Source: Basidiobolus meristosporus CBS 931.73 (taxonomy: Eukaryota; Basidiobolomycota; Basidiobolomycetes; Basidiobolales; Basidiobolaceae). Taken from it: DNA of 64,000 nt. Below, piece by piece: positions 24,082 to 35,342 of the stretch (positions within the stretch are counted from its first letter, which is position 1; every line of letters starts with the position of its first letter). The notes under the pieces are model-generated. The model searched no databases, was not told the origin of the DNA, and was given only the letters and a program-made list of their open reading frames with translations. Location of the stretch: assembly GCA_002104905.1 (NCBI GenBank), contig MCFE01000388.1, positions 1 through 64,000 on the forward strand, in the 5' to 3' direction. A program made the translations under genes and the position numbers.

Positions 24082-24511
24082 CATTGGAATCCATGTAAAC
24101 GGTGGGCAGGATTGCGTGGCGATACAAAGATTCTCAGAGGTTAGTCAAGGAGATCTGCCAAAACCCAACGAGAGCATTTTCAATGAAGCTCGGAGGTTAT
24201 GGTTCATGTAGATATCGAGTAAGATCCACCCTGTAACCCAACATTAGTGGATTTGTTGATGAATGCTTTGATCCATGTTATTAAATCAGAAGATCATCAT
24301 CTCGCCAACCAATCTTGGTGGGATATGGTTCAGGTGTGCGGTGCGATAATGATCAGGATACAAATGAGCCGCAATTATGTATCATTTGGTAGATCACCAA
24401 CAGTAACCATTGTATAAAAATCGCTGCCATTGTTTACCCATGAATTTTCTATTTGGTTTTCTCTCTGATACAGCTTGAAGTAAGTTCGTCTGCTTCGAAC
24501 CGGTGTTTGAC
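24082..24511. other. Intergenic region upstream of HROB
   Basis: No gene or RNA recognised. An upstream 5' UTR intron is possible, since gaa|gtaagttcg occurs at 24,478-24,488. Confidence 0.4.
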
Positions 24512-26743
24512 ATGTTCAAGGTTGGACCAATGCCCCTCCGTTCCTCTCCAGACCTTTCCCTAAACTGGCTCACCCTTTTTTACAGAACCTGCAGGCAGCA
24601 CTTTCCAAACTACGCGAAACTCAACATGTCCCGCCTCAGCCCACTTTAGAAAAAAGCGAGGTACGTTGTCCTTTGGTTCACTTGTTCATAGGGCCAACCC
24701 GATTGACAGCTCTTCCTCTTGAAAGAAAGTTCCGCTTAAGCCTCCGGCTGAGACCTTGCCTAAATCGAACCAGGATTTCAAAGAGGACTTCGAGGTGATG
24801 GAAGCTGACCAAGATCTGTTGGATTTATTAGACGAGATAGAAGAGCAGCAATCCCAGCAATCACAATTGAAGGTTCCTGAGGATGTACTAGAGATAGAGA
24901 ACGATTCGAATGTAGTTGGTACTTTGCCGACCCCCAAGTTTCTTCGCACTGGACATACTTCCAAATCCAACGGACCTGCGCCAGCCAGCCCTTCGATTGG
25001 TGGCGCACCTTCTAGTTCAAACAGGCATTTCCCAATTTCGGCCACCAACCTTTCGAATGGACCATCCCCTTCCCCCAAAGTTCAACCCACTTCCTCAGCT
25101 CCGACCCATTCTCAAGTAACTAGCACCAGTCAAGCACAGCCGCAATCCGGGAGTCAAAAGCTTAAAGGGTTTTTGTATACGAAGTCGAAGAATTCCCAAG
25201 TCTCTTCCAAAAATACGAGCATCCATAATCACCCCACTTCCAAGAAGGATGCTGACCAGCCACCGAACCCTAATACCGCTGTGAAATCTCCCAGCTGCGC
25301 TACAGAGACGGCACCTGCTCAGAACCGCACGAATGCTACCTCGGCTCTTCTACCAGCCAACCATCGACCAGTACACGAATCCCCAAATTCCCAGCAGAAC
25401 AGCATCCCTAAGACGCCATCAAAACCCCAAACAGACTTCACGGCATCGTTCAATGCCAATCGTGTGGAAACGCCGACGAATCAATTACTTTCCAGATCGG
25501 CTTCTGAGCCGCGCCAAAACATTCAAAGCGCCAGCGCAGCAGCCGCCTCGCACATCGACAGGAGAAATTTCAGCACCGGAAAGATCAATTCAAGAACGCG
25601 TAGATTACCAGGGCCTGCCGGGGATATTCTAGCCCTGGGTTCGTTCGACTCCAAGGCCAAGCCGATCCATCAAAGTGCCCCAGGCATCAGCCATCTTAGC
25701 ACGCCGAAGACACCCTCGAGCAACCGACTTTCCACTTTCCAGGAGGACGATTTTATATCCGGGGCATGGTCGAAGATGCTGACCACGCTAAAGCTCCCCA
25801 AATACACCCCGGCCACCGCCCCATTCGTCAAGAACACCTCGCCTTTCCTCAACTACAACATCCAGTATATCTTGGAGCACGGGTTCCAAAAGAAAATCCC
25901 TTACGTGGTGTTGATGATAAAGGAAACAAGGTCAAACGAGATCAACGTCGGGGTGACGTTTATTGATCCTACCGGGGAGATTAGTGGGACCATTCATCGG
26001 AAAGTGGTCGAACTGTATCCAGATGATATCACCACCGGCACAGTACTGGTGCTGCAACAAGTAGGATGAATGCCACCAAGGTCGCGAATATCCCCCAATG
26101 CTAATGGACCCTTTTGTTTCTAGGTATCTGTGTTTAGCCCCAGTCTGCACTCGCATTACCTCAATGTCACCCCGAAGAATATTGTCCATCTATTCCCGTC
26201 CAGCCGGGAGGAAATCCTTTCCCCCAATGGAACTCAGCCCGAACACCAGTATGGCGATCCTTCTGCATCCCCGCTGAAAGAGAAATCGAAATCGAAGCCC
26301 ACCGACTCGATTTTCCATTCGCCAAAATCCCTTCCTAAAGAGGGTCAGCAGAATGTCGATGGATCATTGATGCAGACGAACCCCGCCATCGACTCGCCCT
26401 CCCGCAGCACAGATCTCCCGCTCTTTCTCAAACGCAAGAACTCCGAGTCGTTGAACGTCCTGGATGAGCCCAGGTTACCTGAGCCGAAGAGACAGCTGTT
26501 TACCGACCGACTGTTTAGTAAAAGTATCGAATCGCCCAAGCCCAAGCCCAAGCCCGAGCCGAGCCGATAGCTAGCACCACTGCGAACCAAAAGACCAGCT
26601 TCCTAAGCGTCGAGAAGTCCTCGCCGGACACGCCCGCGGCCTCGCAAATGCTGTTCTCGACCAGCCAACCGGTGGCGGAGGAGGATCTAGAATGTCTACT
26701 GGACGGCATCGAAGAGTCGTTTTTTGAAGACGATCTGATTTAG
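24512..26743 (+). CDS. HROB: HROB-like (MCM8IP, DUF4539) recombination factor
   Basis: HROB is a nuclear OB-fold protein that loads and activates the MCM8-MCM9 helicase in homologous recombination and crosslink repair. The sequence shows the family's landmarks in order: an acidic N-terminal part (EVMEADQDLLDLLDEI), a long low-complexity Ser/Pro/Asn linker, the short motif RRLPGPAGD, then the OB-type domain (IPYVVLMIKE, FIDPTGEISGTIHRKV, LQQ|VSVFSPSLHSHYLNVTPKN) and an acidic tail (EEDLECLLDGIEESFFEDD). Exons read as 24512-24520, 24586-24660, 24726-26060, 26124-26517 and 26571-26743, giving 661 residues, close to human HROB. The first 9-nt exon and its start are the weakest part. The last intron is needed to reach the conserved acidic tail; otherwise the frame stops at 26,570. 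MCM8/9 themselves are not in this window. Confidence 0.85.
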
Positions 26744-27192
26744 AGTCGTCGTCGTCGTCGTCGGCGGCGGCATCTGTTTTGTTTTTGACTTTTTGTATAT
26801 AGAACCTATTGTTGAAAGTCGAGCCATTTTCATAACCATGTATTGTTTACTAGCGCGAGACCCTGTTGATGGTGAAGCACACTTCGACCCTGACCCCGTT
26901 CCTCCCCCTTCCTCACCGCCAAAGCCATGATCCATTCATTTGCTTCAAGCGAACTTGCCCTCATCCCCGCATCTATCCATTAGAAATACTGTAGAATAAA
27001 ATACCTATCAACAGACGCATCGATCCCAGCTCCGACTCGAAATCCTTAGACAAAACCTGATGCGATTCGATTCGATCCGATCGGATCGGATTGGATTCAA
27101 GGGAAAAAAGAAATTCTGAAGCCCAACGGGCCAGTAAGAAAAAAAAGGGATCGCCAACCTGCGAGCGAGCGTACGCCAACGAAGAGAGAGAC
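26744..27192. other. HROB 3' region and TRM7 promoter region
   Basis: A GTC/GGC trinucleotide run follows the HROB stop (26,744-26,771). Upstream of TRM7 is a run of GATTC/GATCC units (27,061-27,100) with a 16-bp perfect palindrome. No extra gene seen. Confidence 0.5.
27073..27088. promoter_or_regulatory. 16-bp palindrome upstream of TRM7
   Basis: CGATCCGATCGGATCG is a perfect inverted repeat about 105 bp before the TRM7 start, inside a stretch of GATTC-like units. It could be a factor site or just simple sequence. Confidence 0.35.
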
Positions 27193-28556
27193 ATGGGAAA
27201 AACCTCCAAAGACAAGAGAGACGTGTACTACCGTCTGGCGAAGGAGCAGGGCTGGAGAGCTCGTAGCGCGTTCAAGCTGCTTCAGGTCGACGAGGAGTTC
27301 AACTTATTCGAAGGTGGGTGGTCGTTCTTCACCGTCCCCCAGTGATTTGCAGGGGGGATCGTGCACGGCGGTAGTGTTTACTGGTATCAACGGAAGTCCT
27401 GTGGGCTGACAACCCTTCTCGGAAATGGTTCTTAGGCGTGAAACGTGCGGTGGATCTATGTGCGGCCCCTGGAAGTTGGTCCCAGGTCCTCAGCCAGAAA
27501 CTAAGGTAAAGACCAGGTTGTTGCGGGCACTTACGATATGCGACAGTAGAGTGATGCTTGTTTTTCACAGTCAGAATGTAGGGGAAGGGGAAGGCGAAGA
27601 GCAGGCCAAGATCGTGGCGGTGGATTTGCAAGCAATGGTAACGGCTCCTTGGCGGTTGAAAAGTGTATGTTCTTCTCGGACTCATCCCGCGCTCATCGCT
27701 ATTAGGCTCCACTTCCTGGAGTGATCCAGCTTCAAGGAGATATCACCAAGGTTTCCACGGCGGAGCAGATCATCTCGCACTTTGAAGGCGAGTTGGCGGA
27801 CCTAGTGGTGTGTGACGGAGCGCCAGATGGTAGTCGTCTAGCTAAGCATCCGCCCCTTTTACAACCAGGGTCGTATTAATCAATTCGATATTTCCCTAGT
27901 GACTGGACTTCACGACATGGATGAGTACATCCAGGCCCAATTACTACTAGCCGTAAGCTCGACCCTTGTTATGGACCGCCGGTTGATCCCCGAGATTCAC
28001 CCTTCTTTCTCTTCACCAGGCTCTAAATATCACCACGCATGTACTGCGCCCGGGAGGCGCCTTTGTCGCCAAGATCTTCCGTGGTAAGGACATCACCCTG
28101 CTGTATGCTCAGCTCAAGATCTTCTTCAAGACGGTTACCTGCAGCAAACCACGAAGCTCACGTAACTCCAGCATCGGTAATTCGTGTGTCACTGTGACTT
28201 GTCGGACGATTTACTGATGCAGCATGTTTACTTGCGTAGAGGCGTTCATCGTCTGCCAAGACTATTCCCCTCCAGAGGGATATCAGCCTACCATGGCCAA
28301 CCCGTTACTAGACTTATCGTGCGGTGAGTATCCGAATCTATCCTCATCCTCGTCCTCGTCCTCCACCTGGTCCTCGATACTCATCTTGTAAATGTCAGGT
28401 TTGTCCAACGAGCTAGCCGGCCCAAACCGGGAGATCGTCCCGTTCATTGCTTGCGGAGATCTCAGCGGGTTCGACTCGGAACAGAGCTCCTCAGCCCCGG
28501 CCCAGCCCCCCACTAGCCTTCCCTACAAAACCACCATCAGGCTTCAACGTCAATGA
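27193..28556 (+). CDS. TRM7: tRNA 2'-O-ribose methyltransferase Trm7/FTSJ1
   Basis: Trm7 methylates the 2'-OH of residues 32 and 34 in the anticodon loop of tRNA-Phe, -Trp and -Leu, with partner proteins Trm732 and Trm734. The RrmJ/FtsJ fold is clear: start [23 protein letters not shown] motif [13 protein letters not shown], then [38 protein letters not shown] and SSRNSSIEAFIVCQ. The catalytic K-D-K-E set is present (K28, Asp in VVCDGAPD, Lys in FVAKIF, Glu in IEAF). Eight exons join by GT-AG introns into about 277 residues. An insertion of acidic Gly/Glu residues ([12 protein letters not shown]) sits before the SAM-binding Asp loop. Identity is firm. Confidence 0.93.
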
Positions 28557-28866
28557 CGCGCGAAGGGGCACATATGGATGTATATAGACGCTGAGAAGGG
28601 AATAAATCTGGACGGAGAGGAAGGGTTTATTTTATATACATTAGCAAGATTGAGTTCCATCGCCTGGATATGGCGACGATGGTGGATTAGGGATTATTGG
28701 GTTGGATTTATGAGAAAAGGCTACGTCGATTCTCTCTAGGATATCTAAGATTTGGCTCTATAAAGGTTTGGTTAGGAGGCGCGCTAGTTACCCTGTGGCC
28801 TCTTTTTTGTTACGCAGGTGGAGTTAAGTTAGCGAAACCCTGGATAGGTTTTCTGGTCCAGTGCGG
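28557..28866. other. Convergent 3' region between TRM7 and the KH gene
   Basis: Two genes end towards each other here. No gene seen. Confidence 0.5.
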
Positions 28867-31800
28867 TTAGAATCCGTAGTAGCCAGAGTAGAACGAGGGC
28901 TTGGGAACCCCACCGTTGGCCGGGGTCTCGAATGGGTTGAACCCTTGCTCGGGTACTCGTCGGTTGGGCCAGCCGGAGAAGTGGCTCCGGAAAGGCTTTC
29001 TTTCTTGAGGAACATCTCGAGGCGAGGTGTTGTACAGGCTTCTGGCCGGACCATCTAGTCGTAAGAAGGGTTAGTCAAGAGAGCACCGAGATGTCCATAT
29101 TGGGATCATCATACTGTCGGGAGCGTAGTTCGACCACAAGGAGCTCTTGACGTTGTTCTGGTGGAGAAGACGGGTGGTTATCATCGGGATGATGGGGCAA
29201 ATCCAACAGGTACTCACTTTGTGATCAAAGAATGATTCGGAGATGGCGCGGGCTGATTGATGGATCTGAAGCTGGTTGACAAGAAGATTAGCAACATCCA
29301 ATGGCTGACAAAACCTGTATCGCTTACATTTGAGGTGACCCCTTGGTCTGTTTGGCGTCTCTGTATTCGCCGTGAACGGTTCGAATTAGTTGCAGTCGTA
29401 GGAGTAGGAGTAGGAGTAGAGGGTTTGATGTGGTGTGATGTGGTGGTAAGTACCTGAACCGTAGGCCCGAAAAACGAACCAGTGGACCTCTGGTCAAACA
29501 GAGAATAGCTTCGCTGATCCCTCATATGGCCTGGATTAGAAGAGGGTTAGGAAATGTATAGATGTGGCTTTCGGGGAATATTCACCTGCAAGCGCAGTGG
29601 GGTTGTGTCTGCCGGGTGAAAGGTAGGAGTCGTCCTCACAGAAGCCAAAGTTGGGGTTTCCAAAGGGAATCTATGGAGCTGCATTAGATGATAAGGTAAA
29701 GATATGTTGATCACCGGAGCTTACGTGGTTTGCAGCCAGAAAATCTTGAAGCATCTGTTGGGCTCGTGGTACTAAGCTAGCTTCACTCGACTCGTATCTC
29801 ATAATGAATGTGTAAAAGCCCTGATCTAGTGTGTTGCTCCTCATGGGGGAGAGGTCATTGAAGTCACAGGGAGACGCCAACAAGATAATGTTCAGCTCAT
29901 GCTTGATTCGTTTCACCAGATACCTGAACGCCTCGGAATCAACCGCAAGGTGTAGAGCAGTAGACAACGGGTAGCGAATGCGGTTCTCGTTCAGTGCGAG
30001 ATCTTGAAGTCTCTGAGAAACATGCATGGCTGGGTCGTTGCCCACCAGTGTAGAGTGGGAATAGCCCGAATCCTGGCGGGTGTAATTGCTCTTTGGCATT
30101 GGCAGAGGCTCCGCCACGAGGCCAGAAGCAAAGCACTCGTTAGAGCTCATCAGCCATTCTTGATCCTGCAGCATATACATGGTTAATGATCATCCGTGGG
30201 AGAGATTGAAGCTGGCCACATACCTTGCTCTCGACCATGTCAGTGATGGTTTTTTTGAAGTTGGCTAGATTCTGGATATTCTTGGCAGGAGTCCTGGCAA
30301 CAACATTGTCCCCTGAATCCACACACACCCCTTGGGCGGCAAACTCCTCTGCCGTCGAGAACTTGACATAGACACCAAACTGCTTCATAATCCTTTGGAT
30401 ATTTTTCCCGCCTACGCCGATGATGCGTTTGTGATAATTCTCGGGCACATAGAAAGAGATCTCCGCGGGCAGCTCCTCCTAAGTTTCACGGTGGAATCAG
30501 AGTGCGTCCGGGGATACCACCGTAAGGAATACGTACCTGAAGAAGCTTCAGTCCCTCGAGAGTTTTGCTGCACTCCGGGCTGTAGATGTTGATGAAGAAA
30601 TTGAACTCGTTCAAATTCTCGTAGCCGATCTTGGTATTGGTCACCTTCATGATCTTGTTGATCTTTCCGTTCTTCTTACCGCTGATGAACTCCCTATGCT
30701 CAGAGGCCAGTTCCACCTGGAATTTCGTCTCTCGCTGGAAAAGCTGGGAGGGGTCAGCTGCGGGGTCTTGCAAGGGTGGGGCCGGAGATCACTTACTTGG
30801 AAGGAATACTCGTTGCCAATCAGCCTGAACGCCGTTCTCAGCTGATCAGGCCCGCCACACACTTCGAAGCAGTGGTTACGAAAAGCTATCTCTGCGCCAG
30901 AAGCCATACAGATCCGGCTCATCAACTGTTCAGTCTCTTCTCTGGAAGGCAACTGAATGGCCTGGCTACTAGGTATATTGTTCTCTAACCAAAGCGACCC
31001 AGAGAACATACCACTAGTCTGTGGCCAGGTGAGTACTAGGGAGGATAACCGCAGTATTGAGTTCACTTACCATCTGCATGATAGTTTTTGTTGTCCTAGA
31101 TACTTCTACTTCATTCTGACCGTACACGGTGATGTATGGATGCACCTGGTTGGCATCAGGGAACACAACAGAAGTGCCTGACAACATTGCCTATCTTAAT
31201 TCCCATCCCGACTAAACAAACGGACCTTTCGAACACTTACCGTTAGCAGCTATGGTGGACATTAGCTCCGTGTACTTCAGAATGGGCAACCAATCGAACT
31301 TTCTTGATTGCAAGGTGATGTGCCTCTTGATCAGGTCCGTATTCTAAAAGCACAGGTAAGTTATACGGCACGACCCACCCGACGACGAGGAGCGTAAAGT
31401 CCTACCGCTTTGTGTACAGAATTGGCCAACATCAGCAGTGCCTTTTCCACCTGGACCTTCTCGCCCAACACGAGAACGCCTCGGGGAGAGGTCGATGTGG
31501 AGTGGGTTTCCAAGAAATTGCCGTACGGTGTGGGTACCACAATTTTGGTCTGGGTCTCCTTTTCAATGGACCTGATGTACGAGTGATTCGGACCCGACAC
31601 GATTCCCAACAGGTGTACGTCAACCTTCAATTCTTCGCAATACATGTTGCCCTGGGGTGTTTAGAGGTTATCTTAGTAAGGGGCAAGCTAATTGTAGAGC
31701 TGATGGGAGCCCCTTACCTGACGTAGGATCACCTGTCGAACTCTGTCAACCACATTCGGCTTGCCCTGTATCGAGACGCCGACCTCACTTCTCTTACTTT

Positions 31801-32318
31801 CGGCGGCGGGGGATCCGCGTACATCTGTAGAAGTTAGGTTGATAACAATGTCTTCATCTCGAATGATATCATCGATTTTGGCCTGGATCTCCGACTTCCA
31901 TGCATTGCCTTCAAATAAGCCACCGTCGCAACGAATCTTTAGTGTCACTCCCGCCTGAATAGAGCGATCGGGTTTAGCGTGGAAGTGGATGGGTGACGGG
32001 ACGGTCGCTTACCTCGGAAGGGTATCTTTCTAGGAGGGTTCTTTGGGTAACCATGAGCTGTTGGGACGGACCTGACAAGAGAACCACATAACGAGGGGCG
32101 GAACCTTGCTCTTCAGGGGCATGTTTATTTAAGTTAATGGGTTTGATTTCGTAAGAGCAAGGATCCTTCACAATCTGCTCACAGAATTGAGTCAGCTTGC
32201 TCAAGGGCATGCCGCTGGGCTCATAGTGGCATTCAATTTCGGTTGGGACTGTGAAGAGGTTATGGGTATGGCTTAAGGCAGGTTGGACAAGGCAGAAAGC
32301 GACCGATGCGGAATCCAT
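28867..32318 (-). CDS. Multi-KH-domain RNA-binding protein
   Basis: This is a long multi-exon gene. The start is the ATG at 32,316-32,318 (MDSASVAFCLVQ). Several KH-like segments follow. The clearest is VPENYHKRIIGVGGKNIQRI (GVGG loop, near 30,380-30,450). A second is EHREFISGKKNGKINKIM (near 30,650-30,720), and a third, with a degenerate loop, is HLLGIVSGPNHSYIRSIEKE (near 31,540-31,640). One further diverged segment is likely near 31,700-31,950. The C-terminal third is low-complexity and Pro/Ser/Asn-rich, ending FNPFETPANGG...SGYYGF at 28,867. The arrangement recalls BicC-like and Khd4-like cytoplasmic mRNA regulators, but I cannot choose between them. Exon joins in the last 1 kb are tentative. 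Confidence 0.75.
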
Positions 32319-32853
32319 TACGGGTAAGCAAAAACGGGGAGATATTTCGAAAGAAGCAATTGCTAATGAGTTTGGAACTCTCATGACCCACATTCCCTTA
32401 TATATTCCCACCAAAAATCGCGCCAGAATACAAATGACAAGCATTAATAACAACGATACCCACGGAAAAACAGAAAATAACAGATGTGAGGATAATTTCC
32501 TTAACAGTCGCATCGGCAATCTAAACATTGTTCTATTCCCCAGGTCTCTGTTTCGCTGGCAATCATTATCTTGTTGCGACCAGATCCTTTCAATGTTGTC
32601 GCTTTTCCTGATCTGCAGGTGAAGAGAGATTGGCGGTCTTGCCTGATGGGTAATTGTTAGGGCGAAGGCTTCATTGTAGCCATTATACTAGCCATGTACT
32701 CTGGATTTCGAATGATCATCCGCCGTCATTGCATCTCAAAATCATCCTAGCCATTGTCTCCATTCACGTATTGTCCTCCAGGTGTTTCGAATGAAACACA
32801 TATTACTAGAGCTGCTACACATCTCTAACCACGGTCTGCATAAAAACATCGTT
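32319..32853. other. Intergenic region upstream of the KH gene
   Basis: Promoter side of the KH gene. AT-rich, no gene or RNA recognised. Confidence 0.45.
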
Positions 32854-33184
32854 TCAACATACATATCATTCATATTCTAAGGTAAGACAACAATCGGTGC
32901 ATGTATGCAACCCTATACTCCCTCCGATCATTATTGTCAATGGTGATGATATCGGCCTGGCGTTCGTTCGAAGGCCCCAGTCTAATGGTATATGCCAGTT
33001 GTCTGACCTACGATCGTCATTGTTGGCATTGAGTGCAAGCATTACCACCCAGCATACCAGAGATGCTCGATACATTCTCGAGCCAAGCGAGGGGAGGGGG
33101 GTAGAATCGACAAATCACCGGGTGATGAGAGGGGTGTATGGGTGGCGAGAATGGAGACGTGAGGAGAGGAAGGGATAGGGAAGC
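32854..33184 (+). repeat. tRNA-Pro upstream repeat, copy 2
   Basis: Inverted copy of 23,743-24,081. Together with the tRNA gene and the core repeat that follow, it forms the right arm of a long inverted repeat around the HROB-TRM7-KH block. Confidence 0.85.
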
Positions 33185-33391
33185 TGTATGAAGTCTGAAT
33201 CCGACCAGAACAGGCAGCAAGTGTCGCATATAGAGATGCGTCAACACAAAAATCATCAAAGATGATCAAAGACTGATGGCTAAAGTAAGACAAGTGTATG
33301 CAAATGATCGAGAAATGTATAAAAAGTAGATCTACGCTAAATAAAGACAGACTGTACACAAACAGAAGGACGGAACTGCTGGATTCATAAC
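33185..33391 (-). mobile_element. Solo LTR inserted 10 bp upstream of tRNA-Pro
   Basis: A 207-bp segment is missing from the otherwise matching copy 1. It is flanked by AAGC on both sides (33,181-33,184 and 33,392-33,395), and joining the flanks gives the empty site seen at copy 1. It reads TGTTATGAATCC...CTTCATACA on the minus strand if the shared A is counted, has a TATA-like tttttataca, and matches no copy of the copia family. This looks like a solo LTR of a different element. The place, just upstream of a tRNA gene, recalls Ty3-like targeting, but there is no internal sequence to prove the family. Confidence 0.7.
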
Positions 33392-33401
33392 AAGCAGCAA
33401 G

Positions 33402-33473
33402 GGCTCAATGGTCTAGTAGTATGATTCCTCGTTCGGGTCGAGGAGGTCCCGGGTTCAATTCCCGGTTGAGCCC
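33402..33473 (+). tRNA. tRNA-Pro(CGG), copy 2
   Basis: Identical to the copies at 23,671 and 47,790: 72 nt, anticodon CGG in loop TTCGGGT, no intron, all stems paired. A TTTT terminator starts at 33,475. Confidence 0.95.
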
Positions 33474-33893
33474 GTTTTGCTACACTAGTTTACGTATGCT
33501 TTTGTCAGCCATAATTTCATTCTTGGACCCATGAATATTCCTATGCCCTCCTAAAATCAGTGACTTCCCACTATCAAGAATTCCCTTTAAATAGGCGATG
33601 CTGTTCACCCGAAAACCTTGGATCATGTGCACATGCCACGGTGATTAGGTATCTTACGGCCAAGTCACTGCCATGATAGCTAACATAGCTATCCAAGTGC
33701 TCTAGATGGCAAGTCAACAATTAGGAACCAACTACCAGTAACCATTCATTTGGTCTGTGGGAAATTGTGCCGAAGCGTTGACCATATCTCTATTCTCCAC
33801 CAACAACAAAGATAAATTAGCCAGGGAAACCGGTTCCATAATGGTTCGCATTGGGACAAAGATCAATGTAGACTGGATCTACATAATAGGTGC
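33474..33893 (-). repeat. Dispersed repeat, copy 2 (linker plus extended core)
   Basis: A linker of 146 bp (33,474-33,619) shared with copy 4 is followed by the 167-bp core (33,620-33,786) and about 107 bp shared only with copy 1. The core has the perfect hairpin GATAGCTA-ACA-TAGCTATC at 33,675-33,693. With the tRNA gene, 33,402-33,786 is a 385-bp tRNA-headed unit. Confidence 0.88.
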
Positions 33894-34177
33894 TCTACTG
33901 CAAGAGAATTCCACGAGCCATGCGGATGAATCGTCTGTGATGTGGCATGGCTTCAAGACCACTGCTGCACATACACAGATTGAGGGGGAATTGATCCGAG
34001 ACCCTCGGTGCGCGAAATCCAGTTCCCGCGAGAACCAAATGAAAAACTGCCATTCTTGTGTAAGATTGATGGCCTAATAAAGAAATCCCTAAGCGGGACG
34101 GGGGTCAGCCAGCACAACCCTGGATCAACCCAACCTTTGCGGCCCGGCCTTCCTTTCACTTCACCCAGCCAGCCAAC

Positions 34178-35289
34178 ATGTTGGGTGCCAAACTTCACTT
34201 CACCAAACCAGGGGTTTTCTTCTTCGATGTGGACAACTGCTTGTACTCGCCGGCGCTCGGGATATACGACATGATGTGCACCAGGTTCGGCCCTTGTTTT
34301 TCTTTTGCATTCCGAAGGAAAACCGACTAATCGATTACTCCCCTTCCCTGGATTCCCTCTTTCCCGCAACCCCCCTCCCAATGGACCGAACAGAATCCGC
34401 AGCTTTGTCAAGGAGCTGGGTATCCCTGAGGAGGAGGTCATCCCTTTGTGCAGCTCGTATTCGAAAACGTACGGGATGACGGTTCGTGGGTTGCTCAAAT
34501 TTCACAGTAAGTAAATCAGCTCACGTCGCAGAACCTCCAAACCTTAATAGTTGGCCAACTAATCTGTTAACGGGTGTTCTTGTTGCTAGATATTGATCCT
34601 ATGGAGTATGGTACAGTGGTTTCTAAACTGTGTTGGGAACCATGGTGAAGCTACTTCCAGCTAACTTGGATCGTTTTGGCAGACCGAAAGGTGGACGGAA
34701 GCTTGCCTTTAGAAGAATTGATTTCGCCTAATCCTGAGCTTCGTGCAATGTTACAATCGCTTCCCATGAAAAAATGGGCCTTCACGAACGCAGCCCTTCC
34801 GGTATGGCTCGAGTCACATGACCTCACCCCCTCAACACTGAACCACGACTAACCTATGGACATGTAGCATGCCAAGCGCGTATTGAGCTTACTGGGCATA
34901 GAGGATCAGTTTCAGGGCATCACCTATTGTGACTACGCGATACCCAACTTTCTCGCCAAACCAGGTAACTTCATAGAGAGGCGTGAGAAAATGCTGGTCG
35001 AATTCTGACCCATTCTCGTAGATCCTGAGCAATACCATGTTGCCATGGCGATGGCAGATATTCAGGACCCCAAATTGTGCTACCTGGTGGACGATTCGGA
35101 GCCGAACATTTGCACAGCCAAGGTAAGCGCACCAAATGATGGATACATCCCAGCCTTTATTCAGATTATTCTCAGAAACTTGGCTGGACCGCTGTACGGG
35201 TTGCTACGCACGCGACGAAAACTGTTGGGGACCATCAGATCTCCGAGATAACCGAGTTGCCCAAAGTCCTGCCTGAATTGTGGGAATGA
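34178..35289 (+). CDS. SDT1: Pyrimidine 5'-nucleotidase, Sdt1/Phm8-type HAD hydrolase
   Basis: A HAD-family phosphatase that removes phosphate from pyrimidine (or other) nucleoside 5'-monophosphates. Motif I is FFFDVDNCLY near residue 15 (nucleophile Asp in DVD), motif II is KWAFTNA, and motif IV is LVDDSEPNI. The middle text RVLSLLGIEDQFQGITYCDY is characteristic of the Sdt1/Phm8/Ssm1 group. Seven exons give about 223 residues, shorter than yeast Sdt1, which has an N-terminal extension. The start is the first ATG before motif I (MLGAKLHF). The last exon, giving KLGWTAVRVA and the end LPELWE, fits the family. The class is firm; Sdt1 against Phm8 cannot be decided. Confidence 0.88.
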
Positions 35290-35342
35290 TGGGTGGATGG
35301 TTCAATAGACATAGGTGACATGGAATAAATAAATCCACTGGT

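Noticed and set aside
33474-33619. Repeat linker as a structured RNA gene
   Set aside because: No convincing secondary structure was seen by eye, and a TTTT run after the tRNA should end pol III transcription before it.
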